From assembly GCF_001429285.1 (NCBI RefSeq), contig NZ_LMJJ01000044.1, positions 212,842-276,841 on the forward strand: a stretch of DNA of 64,000 bases, read 5' to 3'. The notes under the pieces were generated by a model. That model ran no database searches. It worked only from the letters and a program-made list of their open reading frames with translations, and was not told the DNA's origin. Position numbers and translations under genes: made by a program. Of this stretch, positions 34,357 through 44,015 are shown in pieces. Each line of letters begins with the position of its first letter. Within the stretch, counting starts at the first letter, position 1. Source of the DNA: Ensifer sp. Root278 (GTDB taxonomy: Bacteria; Pseudomonadota; Alphaproteobacteria; Rhizobiales; Rhizobiaceae).

Positions 34357-35427
34357 ATGAAGAAACTACTGCTCGCTCTCGCAAGCACCGCGGCGGTGAT
34401 CGGCTTCGCCACGGGTGCCAGCGCTCAGGAAAAGGCCAAGGTCTGCTTCGTCTACGTCGGTGCCAAGACCGATGGCGGCTGGACCCAGGCGCACGACATC
34501 GGCCGTCAGGAGCTGGAAAAGCAACTCGGCGACAAGATCGAGACCCAGTATCTCGAAAGCGTGCCGGAAGGCCCCGATGCGGAGCGCGCAATCGAGCGCC
34601 TGGCACGCTCTGGTTGCGGCCTGATCTTCACGACGTCGTTCGGCTTCATGGATGCGACCATCAAGATCGCGCAGAAGTTCCCGGACGTGAAGTTCGAACA
34701 TGCCACCGGCTACAAGACCGCGCCGAACGTCGCGACCTACAACAGCCGCTTCTATGAAGGCCGCTACATCCAGGGCCAGATCGCCGCGAAAATGTCGCAG
34801 AAGGGCGTCGCCGGCTACATCGCATCCTTCCCGATCCCGGAAGTGGTGATGGGCATCAACTCCTTCATCATCGGTGCGCGCTCGGTAAACCCCGATTTCA
34901 AGATCAAGGTCGTGTGGGCAAACACCTGGTTTGACCCCGGCAAGGAAGCCGATGCCGCCAAGGCGCTGGTTGACCAGGGCGTCGACATCCTGACGCAGCA
35001 CACCGACACGACGGCTCCGATGCAGGTTGCCGCGGAACGCGGCATCAAGGCCTTCGGCCAGGCTTCCGACATGATCAAGGCTGGCCCGGAGACGCAGCTG
35101 ACGGCCATTGTCGACACCTGGGGCGCCTATTACATCAAACGCACGCAGGCTTTCCTCGACGGCAAGTGGGAAACGACATCGAGCTGGGACGGCCTGAAGG
35201 ACGGCATCCTGACGATGGCGCCCTACACCAACATGCCTGATGACGTGAAGAAGCTGGCCGAGGAAACCGAAGCCAAGATCAAGTCGGGCGAGCTCAAGCC
35301 CTTCACCGGCCCGCTGAAGAAGCAGGACGGCAGCGAATGGCTCGCAGCCGGCGCAACGTCTGATGACGGCACCCTGCTCGGCATGAACTTCTACGTCGAG
35401 GGCGTCGACGACCAACTGCCGAAGTAA
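34357..35427 (+). CDS. BMP family substrate-binding protein
   Basis: A 356-residue periplasmic binding protein with signal peptide (MKKLLLALASTAAVIGFATGASA/QEKA). BMP-family motifs include VGAKTDGGWTQAHDIGRQEL, IFTTSFGFMDATIKIAQKFP, GRYIQGQIAAKMSQKG and VDILTQHTDTTAPMQVAAERG, plus AFGQASDMIKAGPETQLTA. The family binds purine nucleosides or related compounds; PnrA-like and sugar-binding members cannot be separated from this sequence. No lipobox, so it is soluble. A terminator follows 27 bases after the stop. Confidence 0.94.
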   Translation: MKKLLLALASTAAVIGFATGASAQEKAKVCFVYVGAKTDGGWTQAHDIGRQELEKQLGDKIETQYLESVPEGPDAERAIERLARSGCGLIFTTSFGFMDATIKIAQKFPDVKFEHATGYKTAPNVATYNSRFYEGRYIQGQIAAKMSQKGVAGYIASFPIPEVVMGINSFIIGARSVNPDFKIKVVWANTWFDPGKEADAAKALVDQGVDILTQHTDTTAPMQVAAERGIKAFGQASDMIKAGPETQLTAIVDTWGAYYIKRTQAFLDGKWETTSSWDGLKDGILTMAPYTNMPDDVKKLAEETEAKIKSGELKPFTGPLKKQDGSEWLAAGATSDDGTLLGMNFYVEGVDDQLPK

Positions 35428-35453
35428 ACGGCTGCACAGAAGCGAAGTGGGGC

Positions 35454-35477
35454 AAACCCCGCCGCCTGGCGGGGTTT
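35454..35477 (+). terminator. Terminator of the BMP transporter operon
   Basis: AAACCCCGCC/GGCGGGGTTT, a perfect 10-bp stem with loop GCCT followed by GTTCGTTT. Confidence 0.88.
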
Positions 35478-35691
35478 GTTCGTTTCAGAATGGGGCATGG
35501 CAAGCCTGTGCGGCTACGATCGGACATCGTTTGCCAACGCCGATTTCGCCTGTCTTTCCGGGGGCTTTCCGGAATCGGTCGATCAAACTACACTCGTTTG
35601 CGCAAGTTTGGACAAACGGTCGGCGGCGCTGCGCAGCACCGATATCCGTGTGTCGGCAAAGTCAGGCAGGGGAGTGCCTGGAGGAGATGGA

Positions 35692-36435
35692 TTGAACAGG
35701 AGTTTGCTGGAAACCGTTGTGTCCGGCTCGCGCAAACGCACGAGCCATGCGCATGTCGTCGATCAACTGGGAAAGGCGATCATATCCGGCGAGTTTCCTG
35801 TGGGCTCGATCCTTCCGGGAGATCCGGAGCTCGCCGCGCGCTTCAAGGTGTCGCGAACAGTACTGCGCGAGTCCATGAAGACGCTTGCCGCCAAGGGGCT
35901 GGTCGTGCCCCGTGCCCGCATCGGCACGCGCGTAACGCCGCGCAACGACTGGAACCTGTTCGACAGCGATATCCTGACCTGGCATTTCGAGTGCGGGGTC
36001 GATGAAGATTTTCTCTACCACCTGAGTGAAGTGCGCCTCGCCTTCGAGCCGCATGCAGCAGCCCTGGCCGCGCGAAACGCCTCGGAAGCGGAAATCAGCC
36101 GTATGATGCGGCTCGCCGTTGCCATGGGCGAAGAGGGACACACGGCAGAGAGCCTTGCCGTGGCGGATCTGAAATTTCACCTCGCTGTCGCCGAAGCCTC
36201 CGGAAATCCGTTCATGCGGACGGTCGGCGGGCTGATTGAAGCGGCGCTGGTTGGCGTCTTCAAGCTGAGCTCGCCTGTCGCCGAAAGGGGCGGCATAGAC
36301 GAGGTCGCCCGCAACCATATCCGCATCGTTGAGGAAATCGGCCGCCGCGACGAAGTCGGCGCCCGGCTCGCGATGGAGAATGTGATCAAGATCGGTCGCG
36401 AGCGGGTCCGCAGCGCCTTGCATAACCGCGCCTGA
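35692..36435 (+). CDS. GntR/FadR-family transcriptional regulator
   Basis: A 247-residue regulator. The TTG start at 35692 follows GAGGAG with 5-base spacing; the frame is open further upstream to 35476 but lacks regulator features there. The N-terminal winged helix reads VVDQLGKAIISGEFPVGSIL ... ELAARFKVSRTVLRESMKTL; the C-terminal FCD domain carries the metal-ligand pattern (Asp in ADLKFHLAVAEASGNPF, His in NHIRIVEEI). FCD regulators usually sense sugar acids or other carboxylates. CGTTTG (35595) and CAAACG (35613) upstream could be an operator half-pair. It may control the BMP operon, but that is only proximity. Confidence 0.88.
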   Translation: MNRSLLETVVSGSRKRTSHAHVVDQLGKAIISGEFPVGSILPGDPELAARFKVSRTVLRESMKTLAAKGLVVPRARIGTRVTPRNDWNLFDSDILTWHFECGVDEDFLYHLSEVRLAFEPHAAALAARNASEAEISRMMRLAVAMGEEGHTAESLAVADLKFHLAVAEASGNPFMRTVGGLIEAALVGVFKLSSPVAERGGIDEVARNHIRIVEEIGRRDEVGARLAMENVIKIGRERVRSALHNRA

Positions 36436-36600
36436 GTTCAGCTTCTCCGGGATTGTTCGAAATCCCGCTATTGATGATCTCCAATGTTCAGCAGATCGCA
36501 TAGATTTCAATGCTTGCGCTTGCTCAGATCGCCCGCTGGCCTTATCTGGTGATTGGTCGTTCCCAGCGGAGCGGCTTTCGTCAACGGTGATCTGGAGACC

Positions 36601-37893
36601 ATGTCCGAATTTTTTGTCATTTTCGTCCTGCTTTTGATTAATGCATTTTTTGCTCTCTCGGAAATGGCAATCGTCTCGGCAAGCAAGCCCATGCTTCGCC
36701 AGATGGCAAAACAGGGAAACGCCCGCGCCGAGGTTGCGCTGCGGCTGGCGGAAGATCCCGGTAAATTCCTTTCCACGGTACAGGTCGGCATTACGCTGGT
36801 CGGCACGCTGGCCGGCGCCTATGGCGGTGCGACTATCGCTGCCAAGATCGCACCGACCCTCGATGAAATCGCCTGGATTCATCCCTACGGAAATACGGTC
36901 GCCGTCGCGCTCGTCGTCACCCTGATTACGTTCCTCTCGGTCGTGATCGGCGAGCTTATCCCGAAGCAACTGGCACTGAAGAATTCCGAAGCGCTGGCGA
37001 TGTTCGTCGCGCGCCCGATGCATCTTCTGTCGCGGATCGCGGCTCCGATCGTCTATCTGTTCGAAACGGCCGCATCGGTCGCCATGCGCCTCCTCGGCAT
37101 GCGCCCGGATGATCCGGACCATGTAACGGAGGAGGAAGTCCACGCGATCATGGCCGAGGGTGTCGAAAGCGGCGCGATCGAGAAGTCGGAGCACGAGATG
37201 CTCCGCCGCATCATCCGGCTTGGCGACCGCAACGTGAAGTCGATTATGACCCACCGGACCGAGGTGAGCTTCATCGACGTCAACGACAGTCTGGAGACGG
37301 TGGGCCGCAAGATCGGCCAATTCAACCATTCCCGTTATCCGGTGGTCGATGGACCGAGCGGCGACGTGCTTGGCGCCGTCCTAGCGAAGGAGGTCCTGAA
37401 CGCCCCGACCTCCAGTCCGTTCGATGTGCGCAGGTACATAAAGGAAATCCACACCTTGCCGGAGACGGCTTCCTGCCTAAAGGCACTGGAAGCCTTCAAG
37501 TCGTCGAGCATCAATTTGGCGATGATCGTCGACGAATATGGCAGCACCGAAGGCATCATCACCATCGCCGATATCCTCGAAGCGATCGTCGGCGTGTTGC
37601 CGTCGAACTACGACGACATCGAACACGCGCTGATCCGTGTGCGTGAGGATGGCAGCTACCTCGTCGACGGCCGCACGCCGATCGACGAAATTCACCTGAC
37701 GATCGGCATCGAAGGCATCGATGCCGACGGTAACTTCGAGACAATCGCCGGTTTCCTGGTGCAGCAGCTGCGCAAGACGCCGGAGGAGGGCGATATCGCC
37801 ATCGCTCACGGCTACCGGTTCGAGGTAATCGACATGGATGCACGCCGGATCGACAAGATCCTGGTCAGCCGAAGCGACGAAGCGGCCAACTGA
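36601..37893 (+). CDS. CNNM/CorC-type hemolysin-family protein (DUF21 + CBS pair + CorC_HlyC)
   Basis: A 430-residue membrane protein. The N-terminal DUF21 domain has about four helices (FFVIFVLLLINAFFALSEMA, VGITLVGTLAGAYGG, VALVVTLITFLSVVIGELIP with KQLALKN). It is followed by two CBS domains (MTHRTEVSFIDVNDSLETV; NLAMIVDEYGSTEGIITIAD) and a C-terminal CorC_HlyC FAD-like domain (GSYLVDGRTPIDEIHLTIGI; IAGFLVQQLRKTPEEGD). The family is linked to Mg2+ or cobalt export; hemolysin is a historical label. GGAG precedes ATG 36601. Confidence 0.93.
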   Translation: MSEFFVIFVLLLINAFFALSEMAIVSASKPMLRQMAKQGNARAEVALRLAEDPGKFLSTVQVGITLVGTLAGAYGGATIAAKIAPTLDEIAWIHPYGNTVAVALVVTLITFLSVVIGELIPKQLALKNSEALAMFVARPMHLLSRIAAPIVYLFETAASVAMRLLGMRPDDPDHVTEEEVHAIMAEGVESGAIEKSEHEMLRRIIRLGDRNVKSIMTHRTEVSFIDVNDSLETVGRKIGQFNHSRYPVVDGPSGDVLGAVLAKEVLNAPTSSPFDVRRYIKEIHTLPETASCLKALEAFKSSSINLAMIVDEYGSTEGIITIADILEAIVGVLPSNYDDIEHALIRVREDGSYLVDGRTPIDEIHLTIGIEGIDADGNFETIAGFLVQQLRKTPEEGDIAIAHGYRFEVIDMDARRIDKILVSRSDEAAN

Positions 37894-37989
37894 TCCAGTC
37901 CATGAAACGTGTCGAGGGGGCCGGGGGCGCAGTTGCTCTCGGCGCGAGGCGGTAGCGTCGCTATGGATTGCCTCACCCGCCGCAAATGC

Positions 37990-38017
37990 AAAAGGCCGGG
38001 CTAAACCCGACCTTTTT
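37990..38017 (+). terminator. Terminator after the CorC-type gene
   Basis: AAAAGGCCGGG, loop CTAAA, CCCGACCTTTTT; stem with a two-base mismatch and a good T run. The remaining gap to the moeA stop (38018-38204) holds no supported gene. Confidence 0.75.
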
Positions 38018-38204
38018 CCAGATCACCGCGGGTCCGCTAGTACATCCGTAGTCGGAGGTCCTCGGCGGTGGTAGCTTGCTTGTACAGAGTTATGATGTCG
38101 GCGCCATGACACCAGCCACGGCTCCGGAGCAGAAATGAGTCCGTCCAGTATCGGCGACGCTTGGTCCGCCGGTCCGCGGATGCCAGCAGAATTGACAAAG
38201 CGGT

Positions 38205-39416
38205 TCAGCGAAGCCTGAGGATGTCGCAGGATGCGCCCTGGGGTGCTTCTGCAGCGTGCGGCCGGCGCACGATCAGGCAGTCGGACTGGGCAAAGACTTT
38301 CATCATCGACGAATCCTGCCGCGAGAACGGATGGGCAATGAGGTCACCATCCTCACCCTTAGTGAGCCGCGCGCGCACATAGTCCTGCCTGATGTCGTTG
38401 GCGGGCAAGGCGCTTGCAAGTTTCGCCGTCGTCATGCGTTCGCGGAACGGTAGCTGTGCGAGCTTGCGTGTCAGCGGCTCCAGGAACAGCAGCGCGCAAA
38501 CGAGGCTCGAGACCGGGTTGCCGGGGAGGCCGAGCACGGTCGTAGCTCCGAGCTTGCCTACCATCAGTGGCTTTCCCGGCCGCATGGCGATGCGCCAGAA
38601 GTCGAGCGTCATGCCGCAGGAAAGTAGAGTTGCCTGAACCAGGTCATGGTCGCCGACCGACGCGCCGCCGAGCGTGACAAGCACGTCGACATCGGCTGCT
38701 TGAGCCCGCGCGACCTGAGCGGCGATTGCCTGCTGGTCGTCGGCGACAATGCCAAGATCGATGACCTCCGCGCCATTGTCGCGCGCGATTGCCGCGACGC
38801 CGAAGCTGTTCGAGGCGATGATCTGGTCCGGCCCCGGCTTGCTCCCGGGAGGCAGAAGCTCGTCGCCGGTCGCAAGGATTGCGATCTTCGGCCGCTTGAA
38901 AACGGGGAGATTCGCGTGGTTCATGCCCGCGGCCAGCGTCAGTCGCCCGGCATCGAGTAGGTTACCAGCCGATAGCGCCTTTTCGTCCTGAGCGAAGTCC
39001 TGTCCGGCCAAGCGGATATGGCGGCCCTTGCCGGGCACGAACTTGGTGCGGATCCGGTCTTCCGGCCGGCGCTCGGTATCTTCCTGGATGATCACCGTAT
39101 CGGCACCGGCGGGCAGGGGGGCTCCGGTGAAGATGCGGACGGCCTCTCCAGGCCCCACCTCTCCCTTGAAGCCATGGCCGGCAGCCGATTGGCCGATCAC
39201 AATAAGTTCCGCGCCAGCGGTCTCGATATCCTGATGGCGAACCGCATAGCCGTCCATCGCCGAATTGTCGAAGGCGGGATGAGTGACGAGTGCCGAGATA
39301 TCCTCGGCAAGGACGCGGCCGACAGCGTCGTGAAGATCGACACGCTCTGCCAGTGGTCTCGGGGTTGCGCTGTCGAGAATTCGGTCGAGTGCATCTTCGA
39401 CGGACAGCAGCGACAT
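38205..39416 (-). CDS. moeA: Molybdopterin molybdotransferase
   Basis: A 403-residue enzyme inserting molybdate into adenylated molybdopterin. Motifs: HPAFDNSAMDGYAVRHQDI, EAVRIFTGAPLPAGADTVII, LATGDELLPPGSKPGPDQII, the MoCF-domain VLVTLGGASVGDHDLV and GKPLMVGKLGATTVLGLPGN. The start lies 4 bases after the moaC stop, with GAGG inside the moaC end, so the two are coupled. It is the last gene of the leftward ppiD-trpDC-moaC-moeA run. Confidence 0.96.
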   Translation of the reverse strand: MSLLSVEDALDRILDSATPRPLAERVDLHDAVGRVLAEDISALVTHPAFDNSAMDGYAVRHQDIETAGAELIVIGQSAAGHGFKGEVGPGEAVRIFTGAPLPAGADTVIIQEDTERRPEDRIRTKFVPGKGRHIRLAGQDFAQDEKALSAGNLLDAGRLTLAAGMNHANLPVFKRPKIAILATGDELLPPGSKPGPDQIIASNSFGVAAIARDNGAEVIDLGIVADDQQAIAAQVARAQAADVDVLVTLGGASVGDHDLVQATLLSCGMTLDFWRIAMRPGKPLMVGKLGATTVLGLPGNPVSSLVCALLFLEPLTRKLAQLPFRERMTTAKLASALPANDIRQDYVRARLTKGEDGDLIAHPFSRQDSSMMKVFAQSDCLIVRRPHAAEAPQGASCDILRLR

Positions 39417-39420
39417 GACC

Positions 39421-39909
39421 TCAGTTCCCTTCGCGCCGAAAATCGCCGGACCGACCGCCGGACTTGCTGACCACCCGGATCCCGCCGATCTCCATTTCCC
39501 GATCTGCGGCCTTCGCCATATCGTAGATGGTAAGGCACGCGACGCTCACAGCCGTCAACGCTTCCATCTCGACGCCCGTGCGGCCGGTGAGTTTGGCGAG
39601 TGCCTCGACCCGGAGGCCGGGAAGCGTGGGGTCGGGCGTGATGTCAACGGCAACCTTCGTCAGCATCAGCGGGTGGCAGAGCGGGATGAGATTGGCGGTC
39701 TGCTTGGCGGCCATGATGCCGGCGAGCCGCGCGGTGCCGATGACATCGCCCTTCTTCGCATCGCCTTCGAGAATGAGCGTCAGCGTTTCCGCCTTCATGC
39801 GCACATGGCCCTCGGCGACCGCAATGCGCACCGTCTCGGCCTTTTCGCCGACATCCACCATGTTCGCTTCGCCGCTGCCACCAAGATGCGTGAGCGTCGG
39901 CTTACCCAT
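39421..39909 (-). CDS. moaC: Cyclic pyranopterin monophosphate synthase
   Basis: A 162-residue enzyme of the first molybdenum cofactor step, acting with MoaA. Signature segments: [73 protein letters not shown] and [17 protein letters not shown]. The ATG at 39909 shares its A with the trpC stop (TGATG). No moaA, moaD or moaE is in the window. Confidence 0.96.
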   Translation of the reverse strand: MGKPTLTHLGGSGEANMVDVGEKAETVRIAVAEGHVRMKAETLTLILEGDAKKGDVIGTARLAGIMAAKQTANLIPLCHPLMLTKVAVDITPDPTLPGLRVEALAKLTGRTGVEMEALTAVSVACLTIYDMAKAADREMEIGGIRVVSKSGGRSGDFRREGN

Positions 39910-40724
39910 CACTCGGCCGCCAATGTGTTTGCAGCGCCGGTCAGCAGGGTACGCGTGGCCGCTTCCACATCGCTCTTGCGCATCAGGCTTTCGCCGACGA
40001 GGAAGGTGGTGATGCCGCTCTTTTCCAGGCGCTGGCAATCCTCATGGGTGAAGATGCCGCTTTCGCCGACCAGCAGCCGGTCGGAAGGGACCATGCCTGC
40101 TAGCTGCTCCGAGACGGCGAGGTTGACCTCGAAGGTGCGCAAATTGCGGTTGTTGATGCCGACGAGGGGGGAGGCGAGCTTGAGCGCCCGTTCCATTTCC
40201 TCGGCGTCGTGCACTTCGATCAGCACATCCATGCCAAGCTCGAAGGCCGCATCTTCAAGGCGGCGGGCGTCGTCGTCGCTGAGCGAAGCCATGATCAGCA
40301 GGATGCAGTCCGCGCCCCAGGCCCGAGCCTCGAACACCTGGTAGCTTTCGAACATGAAGTCCTTGCGCAGTGCCGGCAGGCCGCAGGCCGCGCGTGCGGC
40401 TTCCAGAAAGGCCGGTGCACCTTGAAAGCTCGGCGCATCCGTGAGTACCGAGAGACAGGCGGCACCACCAGCTTCGTAGGCCTTGGCAAGCGCCGGCGGG
40501 TCGAAGTCCGGACGAATGAGCCCCTTGGATGGGCTCGCCTTCTTGATCTCCGCGATCAGCCCGAATGTGCCGCCGGCCCTGCGCGCGGTGAGCGCTGAGT
40601 GAAAGCCACGCGGCGCAGACTGTTCGGCAATATGCGCCTTGAGTTCGGAAAGCGGCGTCTGTGCTTTCGCGGCCGCGATCTCGTCGCGCTTGTAGGCTTC
40701 GATCTTGCGCAGGATATCCGTCAT
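39909..40724 (-). CDS. trpC: Indole-3-glycerol phosphate synthase
   Basis: A 271-residue TIM-barrel enzyme of tryptophan synthesis, not fused to TrpF. Motifs: [18 protein letters not shown] (catalytic Lys), [76 protein letters not shown] and [14 protein letters not shown]. It is 16 bases after trpD. Confidence 0.97.
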   Translation of the reverse strand: MTDILRKIEAYKRDEIAAAKAQTPLSELKAHIAEQSAPRGFHSALTARRAGGTFGLIAEIKKASPSKGLIRPDFDPPALAKAYEAGGAACLSVLTDAPSFQGAPAFLEAARAACGLPALRKDFMFESYQVFEARAWGADCILLIMASLSDDDARRLEDAAFELGMDVLIEVHDAEEMERALKLASPLVGINNRNLRTFEVNLAVSEQLAGMVPSDRLLVGESGIFTHEDCQRLEKSGITTFLVGESLMRKSDVEAATRTLLTGAANTLAAE

Positions 40725-40740
40725 CGTTGCCGATCCTTCT

Positions 40741-41754
40741 TCAGGCTGCGTTCGAAACGCTGATCAGGCGCTGCAGCGCCATCTTGGCGCCGCCGCTCGA
40801 AAGCGACTGGCGGGCGAGCGCCATGCCCTCGCCGAGGTCTTTCGCCCGTCCGGCTATCATCAGCGATGCGGCCGCATTGGCAAGGGAAATGTCCCGATAG
40901 GGGTTCTCGGCGCCATCGAGCACGGCCTGGAGCGCAACGGCATTGTGCGCGCCGTCGCCGCCTTTCAGTACATCGAGCGTCACCGTAGGAAGGCCGAAAT
41001 CGGCCGGCGTCAGCGTGAAAGTCGAGATCTTGCCGTCTTCGAGGGCAGCGACCTGCGTCGTCCCGGTCGTGGTGATCTCGTCGAGGCCTTCGCCGTGAAC
41101 GACCCAGACATTTTTGGAACCGAGATCGCGCAGCACTTCCGCGAGCGGCTGTACCCACTGCGGCGCATAGACGCCGACCAGCTGTCGCTTGACGCCCGCC
41201 GGATTGGAGAGCGGGCCGAGCAAGTTGAATATCGTGCGCGTGCCAAGCTCCACCCGCGTTGGGCCGACGTGGCGCATTGCCGAATGATGCTGCTGTGCGA
41301 ACATGAAGCCGACGCCCGCCTCGCGAATGCACTGCGAGATAGCTTCGGGGCCGATGTCGAGCTTGACGCCGAGGCACGAGAGCGCATCGGCGGTGCCCGA
41401 CTTCGAGCTCAGCGCGCGGTTGCCGTGCTTGGCAACCGGTACACCGGCGCCGGCGACGATGAGCGAAGCGAGCGTCGAGATGTTGTAGGTGCCGGCGCCG
41501 TCGCCGCCGGTTCCGACGATATCGATGGCATCATCAGGTGCATCGACCGGCAGCATGCGGGCACGCATGGCGCCGACCGCGCCGACGATCTCATCGACCG
41601 TTTCGCCGCGCACGCGCAGCGCCATCAGGAAGCCACCGATCTGCGATGGCGTCGCGGCCCCCGACATGATGATTTCGAAGGCGGCACGCGCGTCTTCGCG
41701 GTTCAGCGCCTCACGGGCGGCCACCTTGGCGACGAATGGCTTCAGATCACTCAT
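40741..41754 (-). CDS. trpD: Anthranilate phosphoribosyltransferase
   Basis: A 337-residue enzyme of tryptophan synthesis. Motifs: [20 protein letters not shown] (PRPP-binding), [39 protein letters not shown] and [11 protein letters not shown]. There is no adjacent trpG, which fits rhizobia where TrpE and TrpG are fused and encoded elsewhere. It follows ppiD by 18 bases. Confidence 0.97.
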   Translation of the reverse strand: MSDLKPFVAKVAAREALNREDARAAFEIIMSGAATPSQIGGFLMALRVRGETVDEIVGAVGAMRARMLPVDAPDDAIDIVGTGGDGAGTYNISTLASLIVAGAGVPVAKHGNRALSSKSGTADALSCLGVKLDIGPEAISQCIREAGVGFMFAQQHHSAMRHVGPTRVELGTRTIFNLLGPLSNPAGVKRQLVGVYAPQWVQPLAEVLRDLGSKNVWVVHGEGLDEITTTGTTQVAALEDGKISTFTLTPADFGLPTVTLDVLKGGDGAHNAVALQAVLDGAENPYRDISLANAAASLMIAGRAKDLGEGMALARQSLSSGGAKMALQRLISVSNAA

Positions 41755-41772
41755 CGTTTGTTTCCTCGAAGC

Positions 41773-43665
41773 CTATCGTTGCGCAATTGCGGTTTCGCCG
41801 AGCGTCTGGTTGATCGTCACGCCATAAGCGGCCTGCAGCGTGGCGACCATTTGATCGACAATATCTGCACCGCTGACGCTGGCCAGAGCCTCGATCTGAC
41901 GGCTATCGTCCTGCAGGGCATCCGTCGGGCCGCCATCCTCGACCGCCGTCACCTGCAAGAGCACCTGTCCCTCGCCACCGATGCCGGCAGCGTTGGTGAC
42001 AAAACCGTTCGGGCCCGAGAAGGCAGCGACGACAGCCGCCGGGCTAAGGGCGGCGTCCGAAGTGGAGCGCATCAGGCCGGACTTCGTTTCGACGGCGAGG
42101 CCGAGTTCATTGGCAATGTCGGCAAGCTTTGCACCCTGCGCGAGACGCTGCTTCAGCTCACCGGCCTTCTTGGCAAGTGCTGCGCGCTGCTGTTCTGCCA
42201 TCCAGTCGGCGCCGACTTCGTCGCGAGCCTCGTCCAGCGTGCGATCACGCGCGGGGGTAACTTCATCGAGGTCGAACCAGACATAGCCGTCGCGGCCGAC
42301 ATTCACCGGCAGGGTTTCTGCGCCGACATCCGCCTTGAAGACTTCCTGCAGAAGGGCTGCCTGCTCCGGCAGACCGGCAACGTCGTCGCCGTTCTTGTCC
42401 TTGCCGGTTGCATCGATCGCATCGATGGTCACCAGCTTCAGCTTGAGCTGGTCGGCCACTTCCTTGATCGGAGCCCCGGAAGCGCGCTCGTCCTCGATCT
42501 TGTCGTGGAGGCGCATGACTTCTTCGCTCGCCGCGGAAAGCGCGATGTCCTTGCGCAGCTCTTCCTTGACTTCGTCGAAGCTGCGCACCGCTTCCGGCCG
42601 GATATTCGTCACGCGGAGAATGACCGGGCCGAAGGCGCCGTCGACAACCGGAGATACGCCGCCGTCTGCGGCAACTGCGAAGGCCGCCTCGGCGACCTTG
42701 GCATCGGGCACGCGATCCTTGGAGAATTCGCCGAGAAGAACGTCGGCCGACGTCTTGCCTTCGGCTTTCACCAGATCGTCGAAGCTCGTGCCGGACGAGA
42801 GCTTGGCCGCTGCGGCGTCAGCCGCTGCACGCGACGGGAAGGTAAGCTGCTCGATGGTCCGCGTCGCAACGGTGCGGAAGCTCTCCTTGCGCCGGTCATA
42901 CTCGGTGCGCATCTCATCTTCCGTCACGGCTGCGGTGTCGGCGACGTCGACCGGCTCGAGCTTTACATAGCTGACCTTGCGGTATTCGGGGGCGCGATAG
43001 TTTGCCTTGCGGCCATCGTACCAGGGCGTCAACACGTCGTCGCCCGGTGCCTTCACAGCGTCGATATTGGCGTTCGAGAGCAGCAGGTAGTCGACCGTCC
43101 GCTTTTCGTGGCGGTAGGCGCCGATCGCGTCGGTCAGCACCTTGGGAGCGGCATAACCGTCCGAGAGGGCATCGACGATCTGCGAACGGATCGCGGTCTG
43201 GCTCTGGCTGTTGATGTAGTCCTGTTCGCGCAGGCCGGCGTTGCGCAGAACGCTGGAGAACGTCAGACGGTCGAACTGGCCGTTGACGCTGTGGAACGCC
43301 GGATCGTCGGCGATCAGCTTGGCCAGCCGGTCCTGCGACAGCCCGAGGTTCATGTCGTCTGCAAGCTGGTCGAGAGCAGCGCCGGCGACGACCTGCGAAT
43401 AGACCCGCTGTTCGATGCCGAAGGCGCGTGCCTGTTGTGGCGTCAGCCGCGTGCCGAGCTGGCGGGAGGCCTGAGCCAGCATGGTTTCATAGGTAAGCCG
43501 GAACTCCGGCGCCTTGACCTTGACGTCGCCGACGACCACCACCGCATCCGATTGGTTCGTCATCGTCAGAGATGAGCCGCCCCACACCATGAACGACAGC
43601 ACGAGAATGACTAGCAGGCCTTTGACAACCCAGGTCTGGGCGGCAGTTCTCAGGAATTCGAGCAT
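41773..43665 (-). CDS. ppiD: PpiD-like periplasmic peptidyl-prolyl isomerase with SurA-type N-terminal domain
   Basis: A 630-residue chaperone anchored by one N-terminal helix (WVVKGLLVILVLSFMVWGG). It has a SurA_N region (QSDAVVVVGDVKVKAPEFRL, RQLGTRLTPQQARAFGI), a parvulin-like domain (TRTIEQLTFPSRAAADAAAA, LSSGTSFDDLVKAEGK) and a second helical/parvulin-like region toward the C-terminus. It helps fold outer membrane proteins. It heads the trpDC-moaC-moeA cluster. The upstream gap 43666-44015 (350 bases) has no supported gene and probably holds the divergent promoters. Confidence 0.9.
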   Translation of the reverse strand: MLEFLRTAAQTWVVKGLLVILVLSFMVWGGSSLTMTNQSDAVVVVGDVKVKAPEFRLTYETMLAQASRQLGTRLTPQQARAFGIEQRVYSQVVAGAALDQLADDMNLGLSQDRLAKLIADDPAFHSVNGQFDRLTFSSVLRNAGLREQDYINSQSQTAIRSQIVDALSDGYAAPKVLTDAIGAYRHEKRTVDYLLLSNANIDAVKAPGDDVLTPWYDGRKANYRAPEYRKVSYVKLEPVDVADTAAVTEDEMRTEYDRRKESFRTVATRTIEQLTFPSRAAADAAAAKLSSGTSFDDLVKAEGKTSADVLLGEFSKDRVPDAKVAEAAFAVAADGGVSPVVDGAFGPVILRVTNIRPEAVRSFDEVKEELRKDIALSAASEEVMRLHDKIEDERASGAPIKEVADQLKLKLVTIDAIDATGKDKNGDDVAGLPEQAALLQEVFKADVGAETLPVNVGRDGYVWFDLDEVTPARDRTLDEARDEVGADWMAEQQRAALAKKAGELKQRLAQGAKLADIANELGLAVETKSGLMRSTSDAALSPAAVVAAFSGPNGFVTNAAGIGGEGQVLLQVTAVEDGGPTDALQDDSRQIEALASVSGADIVDQMVATLQAAYGVTINQTLGETAIAQR

Positions 43666-44015
43666 GGGGGCAGAAACCTCGTTGCAATGCGGCGGCCATT
43701 GGCCAAAACGAATTCGTTCCTTAAAACAAACGAAACAGGAAATGAAGGGTTGTTTGCCGCAAATTGCGCACGCTCACGGGATCGTTGGTCGATCCCGATC
43801 GCCCGGTTTTCAATGGTTGCCACCGGCGCATTGCAGCGCGCGCGTGAGATCGCCGGTCAGCCCGCCAGCCCATCGGGCGCGCGCGGTACAATCCATGTCG
43901 GATTCATTAGCCGGCAATTGAAATTTATCTGTCAGATTGTGTCGAATACGCCTTGGAACTGTGCTTCTGTTGCACGGTAAGGGGCGATTCTGAAGACCCC
44001 GCAGGAAGGCATGCC

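Noticed and set aside
40705-43575. A 956-codon plus-strand open frame opposite trpD and ppiD
   Set aside because: It is a high-GC antisense shadow of two well-recognised genes and lacks a Shine-Dalgarno or recognisable domain.
43942-43965. Pho-box-like CTGTCAG/GTGTCGA before the Na/Pi cotransporter gene
   Set aside because: The spacing (10, not 11) and the second half-site are poor; no confident call.
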